Of a stretch of DNA of 64,000 nucleotides, positions 59,535-64,000 are shown in pieces. Below the pieces are notes generated by a model that saw only the letters and a program-made list of their open reading frames with translations, did no database searches and had not been told where the DNA came from. The DNA comes from Kosakonia pseudosacchari (GTDB lineage Bacteria > Pseudomonadota > Gammaproteobacteria > Enterobacterales > Enterobacteriaceae). The position numbers and the translations under genes are program-made. The number at the start of each line of letters is the position of its first letter. The first letter of the stretch is position 1. The stretch is taken from the NCBI RefSeq assembly GCF_900184035.1, contig NZ_FXWP01000013.1, positions 248,001-312,000 on the forward strand. The letters are read 5' to 3'.

Positions 59535-61583
59535 TTACACCAGGCCGAACAGCGTGAGAATAAGGTCGATCGCTTTGATGCCAATAAACGGCACGATCAA
59601 ACCGCCCAGCCCGTAGATCCACAGGTTACGGCGCAACATGGCAGAGGCGGTCAGCGGTTTGTAGCTCACCCCTTTCAATGCCAGTGGGATCAGAAACACA
59701 ATCACCAGCGCGTTAAAAATAACCGCGCTCAAAATCGCCGACGCCGGGGAGTGCAGGTGCATCACGTTGAGCATATTCAGCTGCGGATAGGTCGCCGCAA
59801 ACGCCGCCGGGATAATGGCGAAGTACTTCGCCACATCGTTAGCGATACTGAAGGTGGTCAGCGAACCACGCGTCATCAGCATCTGTTTGCCGATATGCAC
59901 CACTTCAATCAGCTTGGTGGGGTTGGAATCCAAATCCACCATGTTGCCCGCTTCTTTCGCCGCTTGCGTACCGGAGTTCATCGCAACCGCCACATCCGCC
60001 TGCGCCAGCGCGGGGGCGTCGTTGGTGCCATCGCCGGTCATCGCCACCAGCCGGCCTTCCGCCTGATACTGACGGATCAGCGCCAGCTTGGCTTCCGGGG
60101 TCGCTTCGGCCAGAAAATCGTCGACACCCGCTTCGGCGGCAATCGCGGCGGCGGTCAGGCGGTTATCACCGGTGATCATCACCGTTTTAATCCCCATTTT
60201 GCGTAACTGGGCAAAACGCTCTTTGATGCCGCCTTTGACGATATCTTTCAGCGCGATCACGCCCAGCACTTTTGCTCCTTCGGCCACCACCAGCGGCGTT
60301 GCCCCCTGGCGCGCCACGCGTTCGACCAGCGCTTCGACATCTGCCGGGAAGTGCCCGCCGTTCGCTTCGATATGGCGGCGAATAGCATCAACGGAACCTT
60401 TACGGATCATCCGGTCCTGCACGTTAATCCCGCTCATCCGGGTTTGCGCGGTGAACGGCACAAAGGTCGCTTGCAGACTTTGCATATCGCGCTCGCGCAG
60501 GTTAAAGCGCTGTTTTGCCAGGATAACAATACTGCGGCCTTCCGGTGTTTCATCGGCCAGCGAGGAGAGCTGTGCGGCATCGGCCAGCGTTTTTTCATCC
60601 ACACCCTGGGCAGGCAGGAAGTCAGACGCCTGGCGGTTACCCAGCGTGATGGTGCCGGTTTTATCCAGCAATAACACATCGACATCGCCCGCGGCTTCCA
60701 CCGCGCGACCGCTGGTGGCAATGACGTTTGCGCCCAGCATGCGGCTCATCCCGGCGACTCCAATCGCGGAAAGCAGCCCGCCGATAGTCGTCGGGATCAG
60801 ACACACCAGCAGGGCAACCAGCACGGTGACACTCACCGGCGTGCCGCCATACACGGAGAAGGGCCACAGCGTTGCCGTTGCCAGCAGGAACACAATCGTC
60901 AGGGCCACCAGCAAAATGGTCAGCGCGATTTCGTTTGGCGTTTTACGCCGCTGCGCGCCTTCCACCATCGCGATCATGCGATCAAGGAACGTTTCGCCGG
61001 GGTTGACGCTGCACTGGATCACCAGCCAGTCAGAGAGAATGCGCGTACCGCCGGTTACCGAGGCGAAATCGCCGCCGGACTCACGAATCACCGGTGCGGA
61101 TTCCCCGGTAATCGCACTTTCATCCACCGACGCGCCGCCTTCGATCACTTCGCCATCGCAGGGGATAATATCGCCTGCTTCCACCAGCACGATATCGCCT
61201 TTGCGCAGATCTTCCGCCGGAATATGGTCGATTTGCGCGTCATGCTGCGGAGCACGAAGTTTGCGGGCAAACGCGGTCTTTTTCACCCCTTTCAGGCTGT
61301 TGGCCTGCGCTTTACTGCGGCCTTCGGCCAGCGCTTCGGCGAAGTTGGCGAACAGAACCGTCACCCACAGCCACACGCTGATAGTGCCGGTGAACCACGC
61401 ACTGCCGTCGAGATGACCAGTCGCCATCGCCAGCGCCAGCAGGGTAGTTAACACGCTGCCAATCCAGACAATAAACATTACCGGGTTACGCCACTGCACA
61501 TGCGGGCTTAACTTGGTCACGGAATCCATCAGCGCCTGGCGAACAAGATTCGGTTCGAAAAGCGCCAGTTGTTTACGACTCAT
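59535..61583 (-). CDS. kdpB: Potassium-transporting P-type ATPase subunit KdpB
   Basis: Catalytic P-type ATPase of the high-affinity potassium uptake complex. 682 aa as in E. coli. Phosphorylated Asp307 in LLLDKTGT, the TGES loop at 159-162 (Ser162 is the inhibitory phosphosite in E. coli) and [12 protein letters not shown] are intact. The ATG at 61583 gives [11 protein letters not shown]; upstream in-frame sequence overlaps kdpA. Confidence 0.98.
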   Translation of the reverse strand: MSRKQLALFEPNLVRQALMDSVTKLSPHVQWRNPVMFIVWIGSVLTTLLALAMATGHLDGSAWFTGTISVWLWVTVLFANFAEALAEGRSKAQANSLKGVKKTAFARKLRAPQHDAQIDHIPAEDLRKGDIVLVEAGDIIPCDGEVIEGGASVDESAITGESAPVIRESGGDFASVTGGTRILSDWLVIQCSVNPGETFLDRMIAMVEGAQRRKTPNEIALTILLVALTIVFLLATATLWPFSVYGGTPVSVTVLVALLVCLIPTTIGGLLSAIGVAGMSRMLGANVIATSGRAVEAAGDVDVLLLDKTGTITLGNRQASDFLPAQGVDEKTLADAAQLSSLADETPEGRSIVILAKQRFNLRERDMQSLQATFVPFTAQTRMSGINVQDRMIRKGSVDAIRRHIEANGGHFPADVEALVERVARQGATPLVVAEGAKVLGVIALKDIVKGGIKERFAQLRKMGIKTVMITGDNRLTAAAIAAEAGVDDFLAEATPEAKLALIRQYQAEGRLVAMTGDGTNDAPALAQADVAVAMNSGTQAAKEAGNMVDLDSNPTKLIEVVHIGKQMLMTRGSLTTFSIANDVAKYFAIIPAAFAATYPQLNMLNVMHLHSPASAILSAVIFNALVIVFLIPLALKGVSYKPLTASAMLRRNLWIYGLGGLIVPFIGIKAIDLILTLFGLV

Positions 61584-61603
61584 ATAACGCGTCTCCGCCA
61601 CTC

Positions 61604-63280
61604 TTAAAATTGCAGGTATTCCGCCACCGGGCCGAGCGCCAGGGCAGGAATAAAGGTTAAAGCGCCGACCAGTAACACGGTGCCGATCAGCAGGCCGATA
61701 AACAGCGCGCCATGCGTTGGCAGCGTGCCGGAGCTGGTCGGTTGAATTTTCTTCGCCACCAGCGAACCGGCAATCGCCATGACTGGAACAATCACACCGA
61801 AGCGGCCAAAGAACATGCAAAACGCCAGCAAACAGTTCCAGAACGGTGTATTGGCGCTTAAACCCGCAAAGGCGCTACCGTTGTTATTGGCGGCAGATGA
61901 GACGGCGTACAGCACTTCGCTAAAGCCGTGAATGCCGGGGTTGAACATGCCGCTGCGTCCGGCATCGGTCATCATCGCCAGCGCGGTACCAATCAGCACC
62001 AGAGCCGGGGTGACAAGGATTGCCAGCGCGGTCATTTTCATTTCGCGAACGTCAATTTTCTTACCGAGAAATTCAGGCGTGCGGCCAATCATCAGCCCGG
62101 CGATAAACACCGCCAGCAGCACAAACAACAGCATGCCGTACAGACCCGACCCCACGCCGCCGAACACCACTTCGCCTATCTGCATCAGCCACATCGGGAT
62201 CATGCCGCCAAGCGCAGTAAACGAGTCGTGCATGGCGTTGACCGCCCCGCAAGAGGCCGCCGTGGTGACGACGGCGTACAAGCTGCTTGCCAGAATGCCA
62301 AAACGGCTCTCTTTCCCTTCCATATTGATGGCGCTATCGCCGCCGAGCGTCAGGAAGTGCGGGTTACCCTGTAATTCCGCCCACATCACAATCCCGGCGC
62401 AGACGACGAAAATAATCGACATTGCCCACAGCAACATGTGTCCCTGACGGCGATCGCCAACCGCATCGCCAAAGGCGAAACAGAGTGCGGCCGGGATCAG
62501 GAAGATCGCCAGCATCTGCACGAAATTGGTTAAGGCAGTGGGGTTTTCAAACGGATGCGACGAGTTGGCATTAAAGAAACCGCCGCCGTTGGTACCGAGC
62601 ATTTTGATCGCTTCCTGCGACGCAACAGGTCCCATCGGCATCAGGTGTTGCACGCCTTCCAGCGAGGTATAAGCCTGGTACGCCGAAACGTTTTGTAGCG
62701 CCCCTTGCTGAATAAAAAACAGCGCAATCAGCAGCGAGACAGGCAACAGCAGCCACAGGGTAATACGTGTGATATCAACCCAGGCATTACCAAGTGTCTC
62801 CATACTGCGGCGTGAAAAAGCGCGGATCAGCGCAAAGACCACAGCAATACCGGTCGCGGCAGATAAGAAGTTTTGTACCGTCAGCCCAGCCATCTGGCTG
62901 AAGTAGCTCAGGGTGCTTTCCCCGGAATATGACTGCCAGTTAGTGTTGGATACAAAGCTGACGGCGGTATTCAGCGCCAGATGCCAGGAGAGCCCCGGCA
63001 GGTTTTGTGGGTTGAGCGGCAGCATGCCTTGCAGCATCAGCATCGCAAACAGCAGCACCAGGCCGAAGATATTCAGCCATAAAATCGCCAGTAAATAGTG
63101 CCGCCAGTTCATTTCACGGGTATCGATACCGAGCCCGCGCCAGAGGAGGTTTTCCATACCGCGCACACCGGGAAGTGGCTGACCGGCGATCATCTTCGCC
63201 AGCAGCGAACCGAGCGGGCGCGCGAGGATAAACAATACCAGCAGAAAGCTGGCAATCAGAAGAAACGCCTGAGCGGCCAT
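61604..63280 (-). CDS. kdpA: Potassium-transporting ATPase subunit KdpA
   Basis: Channel-like K+-binding subunit of the SKT superfamily. 558 aa with ten helices and four selectivity-filter repeats, recognisable as [42 protein letters not shown] and AANNNGSAF. The ATG at 63280 overlaps the kdpF stop by one base (TGATG), which fixes the start. Confidence 0.98.
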   Translation of the reverse strand: MAAQAFLLIASFLLVLFILARPLGSLLAKMIAGQPLPGVRGMENLLWRGLGIDTREMNWRHYLLAILWLNIFGLVLLFAMLMLQGMLPLNPQNLPGLSWHLALNTAVSFVSNTNWQSYSGESTLSYFSQMAGLTVQNFLSAATGIAVVFALIRAFSRRSMETLGNAWVDITRITLWLLLPVSLLIALFFIQQGALQNVSAYQAYTSLEGVQHLMPMGPVASQEAIKMLGTNGGGFFNANSSHPFENPTALTNFVQMLAIFLIPAALCFAFGDAVGDRRQGHMLLWAMSIIFVVCAGIVMWAELQGNPHFLTLGGDSAINMEGKESRFGILASSLYAVVTTAASCGAVNAMHDSFTALGGMIPMWLMQIGEVVFGGVGSGLYGMLLFVLLAVFIAGLMIGRTPEFLGKKIDVREMKMTALAILVTPALVLIGTALAMMTDAGRSGMFNPGIHGFSEVLYAVSSAANNNGSAFAGLSANTPFWNCLLAFCMFFGRFGVIVPVMAIAGSLVAKKIQPTSSGTLPTHGALFIGLLIGTVLLVGALTFIPALALGPVAEYLQF

Positions 63281-63369
63281 CAGAAAGCCTCCGCGTTGAT
63301 CAGGGCATAAACCAGATAGCCCAATAACAGGAAAACCAGCACGATGCCGATTACTACGCCTGCACTCAC
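63280..63369 (-). CDS. kdpF: KdpF, small stabilising subunit of KdpFABC
   Basis: 29-aa single membrane helix ([16 protein letters not shown] and on) that stabilises the Kdp complex. The start is GTG at 63369 with GGAGGTGG 5 nt upstream. It shares the TGATG junction with kdpA. It is first in kdpFABCDE. Confidence 0.95.
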   Translation of the reverse strand: MSAGVVIGIVLVFLLLGYLVYALINAEAF

Positions 63370-63784
63370 AATCCACCTCCGGGGTGATTTAACGATGTGC
63401 AGAAAAAGTAGGATTTTCGGCGCAAAGATTTCGCAAAAATCGGCGGGCGGAGTGTAAAAAAAATATAAAAATCACGCGGAATGAACTGGCGGAGTGGTGC
63501 ATATACGCATTGCCCTTTTCTGTGGGGCTGTCATGTTTAACAAAAAATCCACAATTTAACTGATGGTTAGTATTAATTTAACTATTTTGTAACTTATTTA
63601 CCGGCTCAATGTAAATAAAGCCGAAATTGACAAAAAATAGTGGTCGGATGAGTAGTAAAATTACAAACAAAACGGTACTATTTTAACCAGATTTCAGTGC
63701 CGCCCTGGTTTTTACGTTAGTGACTTTCAGGGGGGCTAATAATTTTCCGGTGCTGCTTACCGGCCTGACAAAGGGGAGAGAATT
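63370..63784. other. Intergenic region between kdpF and ybfA (415 bp)
   Basis: Left part holds the kdp leader and KdpE box. The right part is AT-rich and contains two exact 9-bp direct repeats AATTTAACT (63553-63561 and 63575-63583), 22 bp apart, ahead of ybfA. GGGGAGAG is the ybfA ribosome site. No ORF is seen. Confidence 0.6.
63453..63472 (-). promoter_or_regulatory. KdpE-binding T-rich box upstream of kdpF
   Basis: On the minus strand ATTTTTATATTTTTTTTACA, followed by CTCCGCCCG. This is nearly the E. coli KdpE site with its adjoining C-rich stretch, about 85 bp before the kdpF start. Confidence 0.8.
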
Positions 63785-63991
63785 ATGGACACATACAAAG
63801 CGTTTCCGGCTCATATTGTGCTGTTGCGACGTGCTTTCGCCGTTCTGGCGGGTGTGCTGGCGTTGCCGGTAATGTTGTTCTGGAAAGACCGCGCACGTTT
63901 TTATAGCTATCTGCATCGCGTCTGGGCAAAAACCAGTGAAAAACCGGTGTGGATGGATCAAGCAGAGAAAGTAAGCTGCGACTTTTATTAA
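63785..63991 (+). CDS. ybfA: Small predicted membrane protein YbfA
   Basis: 68 aa, the E. coli YbfA length. One hydrophobic helix (about residues 17-33) is preceded by an Arg pair, followed by a basic/aromatic tail ([13 protein letters not shown]). Function unknown. The start follows GGGGAGAG by 4 nt. It lies at the window end with its stop inside the window, divergent from kdp. Confidence 0.92.
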   Translation: MDTYKAFPAHIVLLRRAFAVLAGVLALPVMLFWKDRARFYSYLHRVWAKTSEKPVWMDQAEKVSCDFY

Positions 63992-64000
63992 TCGACGACA

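Noticed and set aside
1-64000. CRISPR arrays, insertion sequences, prophage or toxin-antitoxin modules
   Set aside because: No regularly spaced repeats, transposase or phage-like frames were seen on either strand.

Overview
The window is chromosomal DNA from a member of the Enterobacteriaceae. Almost every protein is colinear with and close to its Escherichia coli counterpart (lip, mrd, leuS, glt, nag, fur, kdp). The closest genus is not decided. An intact cobD beside cobC, a secreted GH20 chitobiase behind the chitoporin gene, and the lack of potE-speF beside kdpE point to the Enterobacter/Kosakonia/Klebsiella/Cronobacter side rather than E. coli K-12. I see no phage, insertion sequence, CRISPR array, integrase or evident pseudogene.

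Layout. 0-3.3 kb: the 3' two-thirds of a CusA-type Cu(I)/Ag(I) efflux pump (cut by the window edge), pagP and cspE. 3.3-8.4 kb: crcB, ybeM, tatE, lipA, ybeF, lipB and ybeD, i.e. fluoride export, repair of deaminated glutathione, Tat export and lipoate synthesis. 8.5-15 kb: the cell-elongation cluster rsfS-rlmH-mrdA-mrdB-rlpA with dacA. 15-22.5 kb: cobC/cobD (cobalamin side chain), then leuS-lptE-holA-nadD, and ybeL. 22.5-27.7 kb: the glutamate/aspartate ABC transporter gltIJKL with the embedded small RNA SroC, then lnt. 27.7-33.1 kb: ybeZ-ybeY-corC-lnt, miaB and ubiF. 33.1-34.6 kb: an unidentified membrane protein and a seven-gene tRNA operon (Met-Leu-Gln-Gln-Met-Gln-Gln). 34.8-50 kb: asnB, the amino-sugar regulon nagBACD/nagE, an unidentified lipoprotein, glnS, and chiP plus a GH20 beta-N-acetylhexosaminidase. 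50-55 kb: fur with its upstream ORF uof, fldA, ybfE, ybfF, seqA and pgm. 55-64 kb: a half-size EamA transporter, kdpFABCDE and ybfA.

How the genes work together. The most coherent functional story is chitin/GlcNAc use. ChiP takes chitooligosaccharides across the outer membrane, the exported GH20 enzyme can trim them to GlcNAc, NagE imports and phosphorylates GlcNAc, and NagA and NagB convert GlcNAc-6-P to fructose-6-P. NagC controls both ends. Operator-like palindromes lie in the nagB-nagE interval, with a CRP site between them, and twice upstream of chiP.

Nothing here is clearly an undescribed system. The least explained genes are the lipoprotein at 43199-43630, the membrane protein at 33139-33726 and the single-repeat EamA protein at 55119-55547. 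All statements about other genomes or RNA partners rest on remembered family knowledge, not on searches.
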